A stretch of DNA of 64,000 nt, from assembly GCF_020166495.1 (NCBI RefSeq), contig NZ_JAINZS010000002.1, positions 186,001 to 250,000 of the forward strand, written 5' to 3'. Position 1 is the stretch's first letter. Each line of letters starts with the position of its first letter. Origin of the DNA: Robertkochia aurantiaca (GTDB lineage Bacteria; Bacteroidota; Bacteroidia; Flavobacteriales; Flavobacteriaceae). The translations under genes were made by a program, and so were the position numbers. Under the pieces are notes generated by a model. That model did no database searches and was not told the DNA's origin. It saw only the letters and a list, made by a program, of their open reading frames with translations. This document shows positions 17,890-26,428 of this stretch, in pieces.

Positions 17890-19209
17890 ATGAGCGACAC
17901 CTCGATTATTCTTCTGATCGTCGGAGATATAGCCCTTCTGGCTGCGGCCATTTACCTGGGCATCTTTGTTCAGAAACAAAAAACCCAAAGCATTAAACAG
18001 GTTCTGAAGGAAAAAGAACAACAGTGGGAAAGAACCCAATCTGCACTTCAGGATCAGATCAATGAGCTGAAAGAAGACCGGGCAGACCTTCAAAGTGCCA
18101 AAGAAGGCCTTGCCATCAGGCTTTCCCGTAAGGAAACAGACCTCGAAAATCTTCAGAAACGCAATGAAGAACATAAAAAAGAGGTGGAAGATCTTCAGAA
18201 ACAGTTCTCAGAGAAATTCCAGTTACTGGCCAACCGGATTCTGGAAGAGAAGTCTAAGAAGTTTACTGATCAGAACCAGGAAAACATTAAAAATCTTCTG
18301 GGGCCGCTACAGGAAAAGATTCAGCTATTCGAGAAAAGGGTTGAAAGCACTAATAAGGAAAGCATCGAACGGCACAGCATGCTTCAGGAACAACTAAAGA
18401 ACCTCAGGGAACTCAATCAACAGATCACCAGGGAAGCCTCTAACCTGACCAGAGCGCTTAAAGGAGACACCAAGATGCAGGGGAACTGGGGCGAACTTGT
18501 ACTTGAAAGAGTGCTGGAGAAATCCGGACTTGAGAAAGGAAGCGAATATACGGTGCAGAACAGTTTTCTGACCGATGAAGGTCGCAGAGTTCTTCCCGAT
18601 GTGATCATTCACCTTCCAGACGACAAAAAGATGGTGGTCGACTCAAAAGTATCACTGGTGGCTTATGAGCAATATGTGAACGAGGAAGATGAACTTGAAA
18701 AAAAGAAGAAACTCAAAGAACACCTGCAGTCGATCAAAAAACACGTCGACCAGTTAAGCAATAAGAACTATCACCAACTCTATGAAATGGAGAGCCCTGA
18801 CTTCGTATTGCTATTCATACCCCTGGAACCTGCCTTTGCCATGGCACTTCAGGAAGAACCCCAGCTGTACAATGCCGCATTCGAAAAGAATATAGTGATC
18901 GTAACCCCCACCACCCTTTTAGCCACGCTCAGAACCATAGACAGTATGTGGCAGAACGATAAACAGCACAAAAATGCCCTGTCTATAGCTTCTGAAGCAG
19001 GTAAGCTCTATGACAAGTTTACCGACCTCCTTTCAGATCTGGAAAAAGTGGGGAACCAGCTAAACACGGTCAAGAACACTTACGACAGTTCGATGAAGAA
19101 ACTAACCGGTCGGGGGAACTTATTGAAAAAGGTACAGAACCTGAAAGATCTGGGCGCTAAGGCAAGCAAACAGATCGACAATAAGTGGCTCGACAGGGCT
19201 GAAGATTAA
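17890..19209 (+). CDS. rmuC: DNA recombination protein RmuC
   Basis: 439 residues. An N-terminal transmembrane helix (IILLIVGDIALLAAAIYLGIF) is followed by a long coiled coil (about 35-190, rich in E/K/Q heptads). The RmuC nuclease-like domain runs from about 195: MQGNWGELVLERVLEKSGL, LPDVIIHLPDDKKMVVDSKVSL and the later VIVTPTTLLATLRTI. The family limits inversions at short inverted repeats and resembles restriction-endonuclease-fold proteins. The stop codon lies one base before the first of three palindromes controlling the next gene. Confidence 0.94.
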   Translation: MSDTSIILLIVGDIALLAAAIYLGIFVQKQKTQSIKQVLKEKEQQWERTQSALQDQINELKEDRADLQSAKEGLAIRLSRKETDLENLQKRNEEHKKEVEDLQKQFSEKFQLLANRILEEKSKKFTDQNQENIKNLLGPLQEKIQLFEKRVESTNKESIERHSMLQEQLKNLRELNQQITREASNLTRALKGDTKMQGNWGELVLERVLEKSGLEKGSEYTVQNSFLTDEGRRVLPDVIIHLPDDKKMVVDSKVSLVAYEQYVNEEDELEKKKKLKEHLQSIKKHVDQLSNKNYHQLYEMESPDFVLLFIPLEPAFAMALQEEPQLYNAAFEKNIVIVTPTTLLATLRTIDSMWQNDKQHKNALSIASEAGKLYDKFTDLLSDLEKVGNQLNTVKNTYDSSMKKLTGRGNLLKKVQNLKDLGAKASKQIDNKWLDRAED

Positions 19210-19210
19210 A

Positions 19211-19286
19211 TATCGCTTATTTAATTGATATTTATATTTATCGTTTTTTTAGACGATATTTGCTTTTATCGTTATATTTAACGATA
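19211..19286 (+). promoter_or_regulatory. Three 20-bp palindromic operators at 28-bp spacing
   Basis: Three inverted repeats begin at 19211, 19239 and 19267, exactly 28 bp apart. They are TATCGCTTATTTAATTGATA (imperfect), TATCGTTTTTTTAGACGATA and TATCGTTATATTTAACGATA, sharing half-site TATCG and its complement. The array fills nearly the whole 85-bp gap before the SatD/HTH gene, so it is probably an autoregulatory operator. The regulator assignment is inferred. Confidence 0.75.
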
Positions 19287-19294
19287 TTAGAGGT

Positions 19295-19918
19295 ATGACT
19301 AGTGTAATCACAGGAGACATCATCAATTCGCGGAAAGCCGCTGATCCCGAACTATGGCTGCCATCTCTCAAAAAGGTGTTAACTGCGGTAACCGGATCAG
19401 AAAAACTGTGGGAGATTTTCAGGGGAGACAGCTTTCAGCTTGAAGTCAGAGACGTCTATCACACTTTTGAAGCATGCATGCGTATCAAAGCAACCGTAAA
19501 AATGGTAAAGGGCCTTGACGTGCGTATGGCAATAGGTATCGGTGAACTTTCTGACGAATACCGCAGTATCTCTGAAGCAGCAGGACAGGTCTTCATTTTT
19601 TCAGGTGAGCGTTTTGAGACCCTGAAAAAGTCAAAGACAAACCTGGCCATCAAATCGGTCAGAAATGACATAGACGAAGATCTGAATCTGATCTTCCGTC
19701 TGTTGGGAATCGCCACTGATAACTGGACGGTTAATTCTGCAGAGATCGTGAAACTAAGCCTCGAGAATCAAAAGAAATCACAAAGCGAGCTCGGTCAGAT
19801 GATCGGCATAAAACAGAACACTGTTAGTGAAAGACAAAAAAGGGCCTACCTCGAAGAGGTTATGGCCGTTGATACAATGTTCAAGAAAAAGATCGACCAC
19901 ATACAACACCCCGACTAA
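19295..19918 (+). CDS. SatD-like protein with C-terminal helix-turn-helix, putative regulator
   Basis: 207 residues. The N-terminal two thirds (SVITGDIINSRKAADPELWLPSLKKVL, FRGDSFQLEV, VRMAIGIGEL) look like the SatD family, with a fold reminiscent of nucleotidyl cyclase-type domains. The last about 60 residues (KSQSELGQMIGIKQNTVSERQKRA) form a helix-turn-helix. Its promoter region holds three palindromes, consistent with self-regulation. The DUF3307 membrane protein gene follows after 5 bp, so the two are co-transcribed. Biological role unknown; a sensor-regulator for the membrane partner is possible. Confidence 0.7.
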   Translation: MTSVITGDIINSRKAADPELWLPSLKKVLTAVTGSEKLWEIFRGDSFQLEVRDVYHTFEACMRIKATVKMVKGLDVRMAIGIGELSDEYRSISEAAGQVFIFSGERFETLKKSKTNLAIKSVRNDIDEDLNLIFRLLGIATDNWTVNSAEIVKLSLENQKKSQSELGQMIGIKQNTVSERQKRAYLEEVMAVDTMFKKKIDHIQHPD

Positions 19919-19923
19919 AAAAC

Positions 19924-20619
19924 ATGGAAATATTCTTACGCCTGCTTATTGCCCACTTATTGGGAGATTTTGTTCTGCAATCAGAAAAATGGGTACTGGC
20001 CAAGGAAAAACGAAAGATCCTTGCTCCCCAGCTTTACGTGCACACTCTCATTCACATCGCACTGAACTTTTTATTGCTATGGAACGTATCGCTTTGGTAC
20101 TGGGCAGTTATCATTGGGCTCACCCACTTGCTTATAGATGTTATGAAGATATACCTTCAAAAAGAAGACAGCAGAAGGCTGTGGTTCTTTATCGATCAGG
20201 CATTGCACCTTGCAGTATTACTGGCGGTAAGTCTGATTATAAAAGGAGGGGTTAGCTGGCCTGATTGGCAGACCAGAGATTTAGCCATCTTTTCAGCCCT
20301 GATCTTCCTTACCCAGCCCGCAGCTATACTTATCAGAACCCTCATCTCGGTTTACACTCCAAAAACTGAGATCGGAGCCGATGAATCACTTTCGAACGCG
20401 GGGAAATATATCGGAATTCTGGAAAGACTCCTGGTATTTATTTTTATCATCACCGGTCACTGGGAAGGAGTCGGGTTTCTTATCGCAGCCAAATCCATTT
20501 TCAGGTTTAGTGATCTGTCGGAATCGAAAGACCGGAAGCTGACTGAATATATTTTAATAGGTACGCTGATCAGTTTCACCCTGGCCATAATAACAGCCAT
20601 TCTGGTGCTCAGGTTCTGA
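19924..20619 (+). CDS. DUF3307 integral membrane protein
   Basis: 231 residues. The opening LRLLIAHLLGDFVLQSEKWVLAKE with the downstream HTLIHIALNFLLLW and IIGLTHLLIDVMKIYL is diagnostic of DUF3307; the conserved His/Asp pairs lie inside the helices. About six transmembrane segments are visible. It is translationally close to the SatD/HTH gene (5-bp gap). Its 3' end overlaps the opposite-strand secreted protein by 11 bp. No enzymatic activity is known for this family. Confidence 0.82.
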   Translation: MEIFLRLLIAHLLGDFVLQSEKWVLAKEKRKILAPQLYVHTLIHIALNFLLLWNVSLWYWAVIIGLTHLLIDVMKIYLQKEDSRRLWFFIDQALHLAVLLAVSLIIKGGVSWPDWQTRDLAIFSALIFLTQPAAILIRTLISVYTPKTEIGADESLSNAGKYIGILERLLVFIFIITGHWEGVGFLIAAKSIFRFSDLSESKDRKLTEYILIGTLISFTLAIITAILVLRF

Positions 20620-20986
20620 CGATCCTGAATTTTCCCATCAGAATGCGATCGTCCAGATAAACCTTGATGATATAATTACCTTCTCTGAGGGTGGAAATAT
20701 CAAGGTCCCTGTCGAGATCGTACTTGTTCTCAAGTACGGTTATACCGAGCAGGTCCTGTATCTCTATCTTTGTTTTTCTGTTGCTGTCGGGCACTTTCAC
20801 CCTGAGGTAATTTCCCGAAGGAAGTATCAGCAGATCATTGGCCGTAAGCTTTTCAACCCTCAGGTTGTTCCATACTGCCACAGACCGGTCTTCCTCAAAG
20901 AATTTTGCCGCATCAAATTTTGGAGTCTGAGCCCAGAAAGGAGTGCAGCAAAGAAAAAGAAGTATAAAGGGTAGTGATGTTTTCAT
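20609..20986 (-). CDS. Small secreted protein, possible sorting-domain-like fold
   Basis: 125 residues from the chosen start MKTSLPFI, with a signal peptide ending near FWAQT; a Met three codons upstream is also possible. The C-terminal half (LRVKVPDSNRKTKIEIQDLLGITVLENKYDLDRDLDISTLREGNYIIKVYLDDRILMGKFRIVR) has the pattern of type IX secretion C-terminal domains (strand, turn, DISxLxxGxYxxKV, xxKFxxx), although the protein is short. It may be a free-standing domain of this type. Role unknown. Confidence 0.65.
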   Translation of the reverse strand: MKTSLPFILLFLCCTPFWAQTPKFDAAKFFEEDRSVAVWNNLRVEKLTANDLLILPSGNYLRVKVPDSNRKTKIEIQDLLGITVLENKYDLDRDLDISTLREGNYIIKVYLDDRILMGKFRIVRT

Positions 20987-21055
20987 AGGAAGCAATTTTC
21001 ATATTAATTTACTTATTTTAAATATAACACCCTCAGAATGACTTCATAAATTCAA

Positions 21056-21083
21056 TAAAAAAAGGGAGCCTGTGGCTCCCCTT
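21056..21083 (-). terminator. Rho-independent terminator of carB
   Basis: On the minus strand the stem GGGAGCC/GGCTCCC with loop ACA is followed by a run of eight T. It lies 24 bp past the carB stop. Confidence 0.9.
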
Positions 21084-21106
21084 CTTATTTTTATCTCTAT
21101 GAATTC

Positions 21107-23959
21107 TTATTTGCTCAGATACATCTTTCTGCGGTGATACAATTCATAGAACTCATCGTCTTTCAGACTATCGATAAACAAGATACTCTCACCTGTACTT
21201 TTCATTTCAGGCCCCAGATTCTTATTCACATTAGGAAACTTATTGAATGAAAAGACCGGCTGCTTGATCGCATAACCTTCCAGTTTAGGATTAAAGGTGA
21301 AGTCCTTCAGCTTTTTCTCTCCCAACATGATCTTGGTAGCATAATTCACGTAAGGCTCCTTATAGGCCTTTGAAATGAACGGTACCGTACGGGAGGCTCT
21401 TGGGTTTGCTTCAATGATATAGACCATATCATCTTTGATAGCGAACTGTATATTGATCAGACCTACCGTATTCAGCGCAAGGGCGATTTTTCGTGTATGG
21501 TCTTTGATCTGCTCAAGTACCAGGTCTCCCAGGTTAAAAGGCGGCAGCGTGGCATTTGAATCTCCTGAATGTATCCCACAAGGCTCAATATGCTCCATAA
21601 TACCTATAATGTAGACATCTTCGCCGTCACAGATCGCATCTGCCTCGGCTTCGATGGCTCCGTCGAGATAATGATCCAGCAACAGTTTGTTATTTGGTAT
21701 TTTTCTGAGCAGGTCAACCACATGCTCTTCCAGTTCCTGTTTGTTGATAACGATCTTCATTCCCTGTCCACCCAAAACATACGATGGTCTGACCAGGATG
21801 GGGAAATTCAGTTCATCAGCCAGTTTAAGAGCCTCATCAGCAGTCTGTGCGACACCGAATTCAGGATATGGGATGTTATTATCCTTCAGCAGGCTGGAGA
21901 AACTCCCCCTGTCTTCTGCCAGGTCCAGAGATTCAAAACTGGTTCCGATGATCTTAATTCCGTATTTATCAAGCTTCTCCGCCAGTTTCAGTGCTGTTTG
22001 ACCACCCAACTGAACGATCACTCCTTCAGGCTTTTCATGACGAATGATGTCATAGATATGCTCCCAGAACACCGGTTCGAAATACAGTTTGTCTGCTGTG
22101 TCGAAATCTGTTGAAACGGTTTCCGGGTTACAGTTGATCATGATGGTTTCATAGCCGCATTCAGCTGCAGCCAATACTCCGTGAACGCAACAGTAATCGA
22201 ATTCTATACCCTGGCCGATGCGGTTCGGTCCTGATCCCAGAACAACCACTTTCTTCTTATCGGTCACCACACTCTCATTGGCACTGAATTTCTTACCATC
22301 TGCGGTCTGCATGGCATCTTCAAAGGTGGAATAATAATAAGGGGTTACAGCTTCAAATTCGGCTGCACAGGTATCAACCAGTTTGTAGACCCGGTTGATA
22401 TTCATCTCATCCCGCTTCTTATATACCTCGCTTTCCCAGCAACCCAGCATATGTGCTATCTGTCGGTCACCATATCCCTTTTGCTTGGCTTCAAGGAGAA
22501 GTTCACGTGGCAGGGTTTCGATGGTATAGGTCGATATCTCTTTTTCAATATGATACAATTCTTCGTATTGCTTCAGGAACCACATGTCGATCTTGGTGAT
22601 CTCATGTATGGTACTCAGCGGTATACCCATTTGTATGGCGTCATAGATCACAAATACCCGATCCCAGCTTGGGTGGGTCAGCTTATCCATAATCACGTCA
22701 TAATTGGTATAACCCTTTCCGTCTGCTCCTATCCCGTTACGTTTGATCTCAAGTGACTGGGTAGCCTTATGCAATGCTTCCTGGAAAGATCTTCCGATTC
22801 CCATCACTTCTCCCACACTCTTCATCTGCAGACCCAGTTCGCGGTCTGAACCTTCGAATTTATCAAAGTTCCATCTTGGAATCTTAACGATCACATAATC
22901 GAGTGTTGGCTCGAACAAGGCTGAGGTAGACTTGGTGATCTGATTTTCGAGTTCATCAAGCGTATAACCGATCGCCAGCTTTGCGGCGATCTTGGCAATA
23001 GGATAACCGGTTGCCTTCGAGGCCAGTGCAGATGAACGAGATACCCTCGGGTTAATCTCGATGGCAATGATCTCTTCCTTATCGTCAGGACTTACCGCGA
23101 ATTGTACATTACACCCACCGGCAAAGTCACCGATACTGCGCATCATCTTAATGGCCATATCCCGCATGCGCTGGAAGGTACGGTCTGAAAGCGTCATGGC
23201 AGGTGCCACAGTGATCGAATCCCCTGTATGTATTCCCATCGGATCCATATTCTCGATGGTACAGATGATCACCACGTTATCATTTTTATCTCTGAGCAGC
23301 TCCAGTTCGTATTCTTTCCAACCCATCATCGCTTTGTCGATCATCACCTCATGTATGGGTGATATTTCAAGGCCACGACTCAACAGCTCATCAAAGTTCT
23401 CTTTTTTATAAACGATCGATGCTCCGGCTCCTCCCAGAGTATAGGAAGCACGTATTACCAGAGGAAAACCGAATTCCTGGGCGATCTCCTTTCCTTTCAG
23501 GAAGGAAGTCGCAGTGGCCTGAGGTGCCATTCCAACACCTATACGGCTCATGAGTTCCCTGAATTTTTCACGATCTTCTGTAATATTGATCGCATCGATA
23601 TCCACGCCAATGATATCTACATTATAATCCTGCCAAATTCCCTTTTCATCAGCTTCGATACAGAGATTGAGTGCTGTTTGTCCACCCATGGTCGGCAATA
23701 CCGCATCGATCTCGGGATGAGCTTTTAATATTTCTACCAGGGAACGCGTGTTAAGCGGTTTCAGATAGACATGATCGGCCATTGAAGGGTCGGTCATAAT
23801 GGTTGCCGGGTTACTGTTGATCAGGATGGTTTTGATCCCGTCTTCACGAAGGGATCTCAACGCCTGTGAACCCGAATAATCGAATTCACATGCCTGACCA
23901 ATGATGATAGGACCGGAACCGATAATCAGAATACATTTTAAATCTTCTCTTTTTGGCAT
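21107..23959 (-). CDS. carB: Carbamoyl-phosphate synthase large subunit, lacking the C-terminal allosteric domain
   Basis: Makes carbamoyl phosphate from bicarbonate, ammonia and two ATP for pyrimidines and arginine. At 950 residues it has both ATP-grasp halves: the carboxyphosphate half (LIIGSGPIIIGQACEFDYSG at the start; NPRVSRSSALASKATGYPIA near 303-322) and the carbamoyl half (VVLGSGPNRIGQGIEFDYCC near 570; EANPRASRTVPFISKA near 862). It ends at LGPEMKSTGES..., just where the MGS-like regulatory domain of the about 1,070-residue E. coli enzyme would begin, so UMP/ornithine control as in E. coli is not expected. carA is not in the window. Confidence 0.96.
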   Translation of the reverse strand: MPKREDLKCILIIGSGPIIIGQACEFDYSGSQALRSLREDGIKTILINSNPATIMTDPSMADHVYLKPLNTRSLVEILKAHPEIDAVLPTMGGQTALNLCIEADEKGIWQDYNVDIIGVDIDAINITEDREKFRELMSRIGVGMAPQATATSFLKGKEIAQEFGFPLVIRASYTLGGAGASIVYKKENFDELLSRGLEISPIHEVMIDKAMMGWKEYELELLRDKNDNVVIICTIENMDPMGIHTGDSITVAPAMTLSDRTFQRMRDMAIKMMRSIGDFAGGCNVQFAVSPDDKEEIIAIEINPRVSRSSALASKATGYPIAKIAAKLAIGYTLDELENQITKSTSALFEPTLDYVIVKIPRWNFDKFEGSDRELGLQMKSVGEVMGIGRSFQEALHKATQSLEIKRNGIGADGKGYTNYDVIMDKLTHPSWDRVFVIYDAIQMGIPLSTIHEITKIDMWFLKQYEELYHIEKEISTYTIETLPRELLLEAKQKGYGDRQIAHMLGCWESEVYKKRDEMNINRVYKLVDTCAAEFEAVTPYYYSTFEDAMQTADGKKFSANESVVTDKKKVVVLGSGPNRIGQGIEFDYCCVHGVLAAAECGYETIMINCNPETVSTDFDTADKLYFEPVFWEHIYDIIRHEKPEGVIVQLGGQTALKLAEKLDKYGIKIIGTSFESLDLAEDRGSFSSLLKDNNIPYPEFGVAQTADEALKLADELNFPILVRPSYVLGGQGMKIVINKQELEEHVVDLLRKIPNNKLLLDHYLDGAIEAEADAICDGEDVYIIGIMEHIEPCGIHSGDSNATLPPFNLGDLVLEQIKDHTRKIALALNTVGLINIQFAIKDDMVYIIEANPRASRTVPFISKAYKEPYVNYATKIMLGEKKLKDFTFNPKLEGYAIKQPVFSFNKFPNVNKNLGPEMKSTGESILFIDSLKDDEFYELYHRRKMYLSK

Positions 23960-23998
23960 TGCAATCTCTAATAAAAGTTATAAACCGTAATTATTGGG

Positions 23999-24031
23999 TA
24001 AAAAAAAGGTGTTACCGTTAAAAGTAACACC
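23999..24031 (-). terminator. Rho-independent terminator of rpmH
   Basis: GGTGTTAC / GTAACACC stem, 8-nt loop, with an A run on the plus strand that gives a U tract for minus-strand transcription. It separates rpmH from carB. Confidence 0.88.
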
Positions 24032-24055
24032 TTTAATATATTTATGAAAATATCA

Positions 24056-24214
24056 TTATTTCTTATGTCTTGGCTCTGAAGATACGCTTAGTCTCTTTCT
24101 GCCTTTAGCTCTTCTGCTAGCAAGTACTTTTCGACCGTTTGCAGTAGCCATTCTTTCTCTGAAACCGTGCTTATTTCTTCTTTTTCTTTTCGAGGGTTGA
24201 AACGTTCTTTTCAT
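24056..24214 (-). CDS. rpmH: 50S ribosomal protein L34
   Basis: A 52-residue basic protein starting [20 protein letters not shown], an unmistakable L34 sequence with the [20 protein letters not shown] core. It is a structural protein of the large ribosomal subunit. It has its own well-formed promoter (24287-24316) and terminator (23999-24031), so it is monocistronic here. It does not sit beside dnaA/rnpA in this window, unlike in many bacteria. Confidence 0.98.
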   Translation of the reverse strand: MKRTFQPSKRKRRNKHGFRERMATANGRKVLASRRAKGRKRLSVSSEPRHKK

Positions 24215-24286
24215 TTTTTCTAATATCTTTATCTACTTGGTAAATTCTGTAAAACGGCTCGCATTTTGCTGCACAAAATCGCGGGG

Positions 24287-24316
24287 CAAATATACAAAGA
24301 GTTTTTACTTTAGCAA
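24287..24316 (-). promoter_or_regulatory. Promoter of rpmH (-33/-7 type)
   Basis: On the minus strand TTG (24314-24316), a 19-nt spacer and TATATTTG (24287-24294) match the Bacteroidota sigma-A consensus exactly. Its -7 element is followed by GCCCCGC, as is the divergent -7 element at 24351. Confidence 0.8.
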
Positions 24317-24350
24317 ACAGGCTAAGAAAAATATTTACAGTTGTTTTTAT

Positions 24351-24358
24351 TACCTTTG
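24351..24358 (+). promoter_or_regulatory. Putative -7 element of the TPR-like gene
   Basis: TACCTTTG fits TAnnTTTG, 24 bp before the ATG at 24382, followed by GCCCCGC. A clear TTG at the right distance is absent. Confidence 0.45.
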
Positions 24359-24381
24359 CCCCGCAAAAGTAAACAATTCTT

Positions 24382-24897
24382 ATGTTCAATAAAAACCTCA
24401 AATTAGTTATTGCCGGCCTGATCATCGCCTTTGCCATTTACCAGTTCATTGAAGGGGAGATCGGAAACGGAATTTTTCTGATCCTGCTGTCGCTCATCTT
24501 TATTTTTCTTTATTTCAGGAATGAGATGATCATCATGGCTTTTCTGCGTATGCGTAAGCAAGATTTTGAAGGAACTAAAAAGTGGCTCGACCGCATCAAA
24601 GACCCCGAAGCTGCCCTGATCACCAAACAACAGGGATATTATCATTATTTGCACGGGATCATGGCCTCCCAGACCAACCTGAGCGAAGCTGAAAAACGAT
24701 TCAAAAAAGCTCTTAAGCTGGGGCTGACCATGGATTACGACGTTGCCATGGCCAAATTAAGTCTTGCAGGAATCGCCATGCAGAAAAGACGTAAAAGAGA
24801 GGCTACCATGCTGTTGAACGAGGCTAAGAAGCTTGACAAACAGAACATGCTTAAGGAACAGATCAAAATGATGCAGCAGCAGATGAAACGCATCTGA
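24382..24897 (+). CDS. Membrane-anchored TPR-like protein, conserved in Flavobacteria
   Basis: 171 residues. Two N-terminal transmembrane helices (LKLVIAGLIIAFAIYQFI and NGIFLILLSLIFIFLYF) are followed by a cytoplasmic helical domain. Helix pairs YYHYLHGIMASQ / SEAEKRFKKALKLGL and AMAKLSLAGIAMQ / REATMLLNEAKKL look like two or three TPR units, and the C-terminus is a Gln/Met-rich helix. It is monocistronic, with a terminator just after the stop. Function not known. Confidence 0.75.
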   Translation: MFNKNLKLVIAGLIIAFAIYQFIEGEIGNGIFLILLSLIFIFLYFRNEMIIMAFLRMRKQDFEGTKKWLDRIKDPEAALITKQQGYYHYLHGIMASQTNLSEAEKRFKKALKLGLTMDYDVAMAKLSLAGIAMQKRRKREATMLLNEAKKLDKQNMLKEQIKMMQQQMKRI

Positions 24898-24925
24898 TCT
24901 TGTCTGATCATCATCAAAAATACGC

Positions 24926-24958
24926 AAAGAGGTTCCACGGGGCCTCTTTCTTTTTTTT
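24926..24958 (+). terminator. Rho-independent terminator
   Basis: AAAGAGG / CCTCTTT stem with a 10-nt loop, then CTTTTTTTT. It ends at the stop of the convergent cardiolipin synthase gene. Confidence 0.85.
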
Positions 24959-26411
24959 ATAAGATAGGCGCAAACAACCGACATACCGATTCCTGTATTC
25001 GCTGAGTTAACGAACGGTCGAACCACTCTTCAGGATCGACCTTTCTGCTTTCCTGAAGATCGTTATTAAACATATTTCTCACCTTGTGAGCGATATCTTC
25101 ATTATAAATGAAAGCATTGATCTCAAAGTTGATCTTAAAACTGCGATAATCAATATTGGTGGTTCCCAGGGAGGATAAAACATCGTCAATGACCATCACC
25201 TTTGAGTGGATCACCCCTTTTTCGTAGAGATAAACTTCTATACCGGCCCTCAGCATAGTTTCTATATAGGAAAAACTGGCGTACCGGGCAAAATATGAAT
25301 CGCTTCGCTGGGGTATGATCAGCTTGATCTGCACCCCGCTTTTTGAGGCTGCCACCAAAGCCGTGACTATCTCATCATTTGGAATAAAATAAGGAGTGGA
25401 TATATAAATATAATCATCGGCCGCGGTAATGGCCATGAAAAGAGCTTCCATGATATGCGCCCAATCGGTATCAGGTCCGCTGGCGGCGATTTGTACTCCT
25501 ACCTCACTCTCTACTTCTACATCAGGAAACCAATTGTCTTCGACCTCCAATTCATCATCTGTAACAAAATCCCAGTTAAGGGCAAAGTGCAGTTGCAACA
25601 TTCCCACCCCTTCTCCTTCGATACGAAGATGGGTGTCGCGCCAGTAACGTTTCCCTTCCCCATTGACATATTCATCGCCAATATTAATCCCTCCCACATA
25701 ACCGATCGTACCGTCAATTACGGCTATCTTTCTGTGGTTCCTGTAGTTTAGCTTACTGGTAAAGCGCGGGAAGTAAACAGGCATAAACGGAAAGAACTCT
25801 ATTCCTTTCCCAGCCATTCTGTTCCTGGTTGCCCGGCTAAAACTGCTGCCTACGTAATCATAATCAATCCTGACTTTGATCCCTTCAGATGCCTTTTCAC
25901 ATAAGATATCGATCAATTTGCTTCCTATGTCATCATCCCGAAAAATGTAATATTCGAGATGCACACATTCTTTGGCATTCCTGATATCTTCGAACAACCT
26001 TTTGAACTTCTCCTCCCCGTTGATCAGCAATTCAACCTTATTGCGAACAGTAAGAGGAGAGAGATCACTGTTGTGAATCAATTCGATCACTTTGGCCTTG
26101 TCCTGCATTCTCTCAGTTCTGAAGGCCTCGAGTTGCTCTTTATCTATAGAGAGTGAACTTCGCCATTTTTTGATCTTCTTCTGATTGAGAACGTTCTTCC
26201 TGTCAAATATCTTCGACTTACGGTATTCCTGCCCGAAGAAATAATAAACGATCAGCCCGAGGAACGGAAATACCGCCAGGATGACCAGATAGGAAAGCGT
26301 CCGGGTAGGATTTACATTCTTAAGAATTATGGTAAAGGCAGCGATGATCACAAGAAGATAATTCAGGGCTATTAAAAAACCCCATAGATTATCTTTGATC
26401 AGCTGCCACAT
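24957..26411 (-). CDS. cls: Cardiolipin synthase
   Basis: 484 residues. Two N-terminal transmembrane helices precede the phospholipase-D-type catalytic halves with HRKIAVIDGTIGYVGGINIGDE (about 222) and HSKVMVIDDVLSSLGTTNID (about 402), that is, two intact HxKxxxxD motifs. It condenses two phosphatidylglycerols into cardiolipin and glycerol in the inner membrane. Length matches the ClsA family. It lies 17 bp after the lytic transglycosylase gene in the same direction, suggesting a shared transcript. Confidence 0.95.
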   Translation of the reverse strand: MWQLIKDNLWGFLIALNYLLVIIAAFTIILKNVNPTRTLSYLVILAVFPFLGLIVYYFFGQEYRKSKIFDRKNVLNQKKIKKWRSSLSIDKEQLEAFRTERMQDKAKVIELIHNSDLSPLTVRNKVELLINGEEKFKRLFEDIRNAKECVHLEYYIFRDDDIGSKLIDILCEKASEGIKVRIDYDYVGSSFSRATRNRMAGKGIEFFPFMPVYFPRFTSKLNYRNHRKIAVIDGTIGYVGGINIGDEYVNGEGKRYWRDTHLRIEGEGVGMLQLHFALNWDFVTDDELEVEDNWFPDVEVESEVGVQIAASGPDTDWAHIMEALFMAITAADDYIYISTPYFIPNDEIVTALVAASKSGVQIKLIIPQRSDSYFARYASFSYIETMLRAGIEVYLYEKGVIHSKVMVIDDVLSSLGTTNIDYRSFKINFEINAFIYNEDIAHKVRNMFNNDLQESRKVDPEEWFDRSLTQRIQESVCRLFAPIL

Positions 26412-26428
26412 AGTCTGGTGTTACTCGG

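Noticed and set aside
24215-24381. tRNA or small RNA between rpmH and the TPR-like gene
   Set aside because: The sequence is explained by two divergent promoters; no cloverleaf could be folded by eye.
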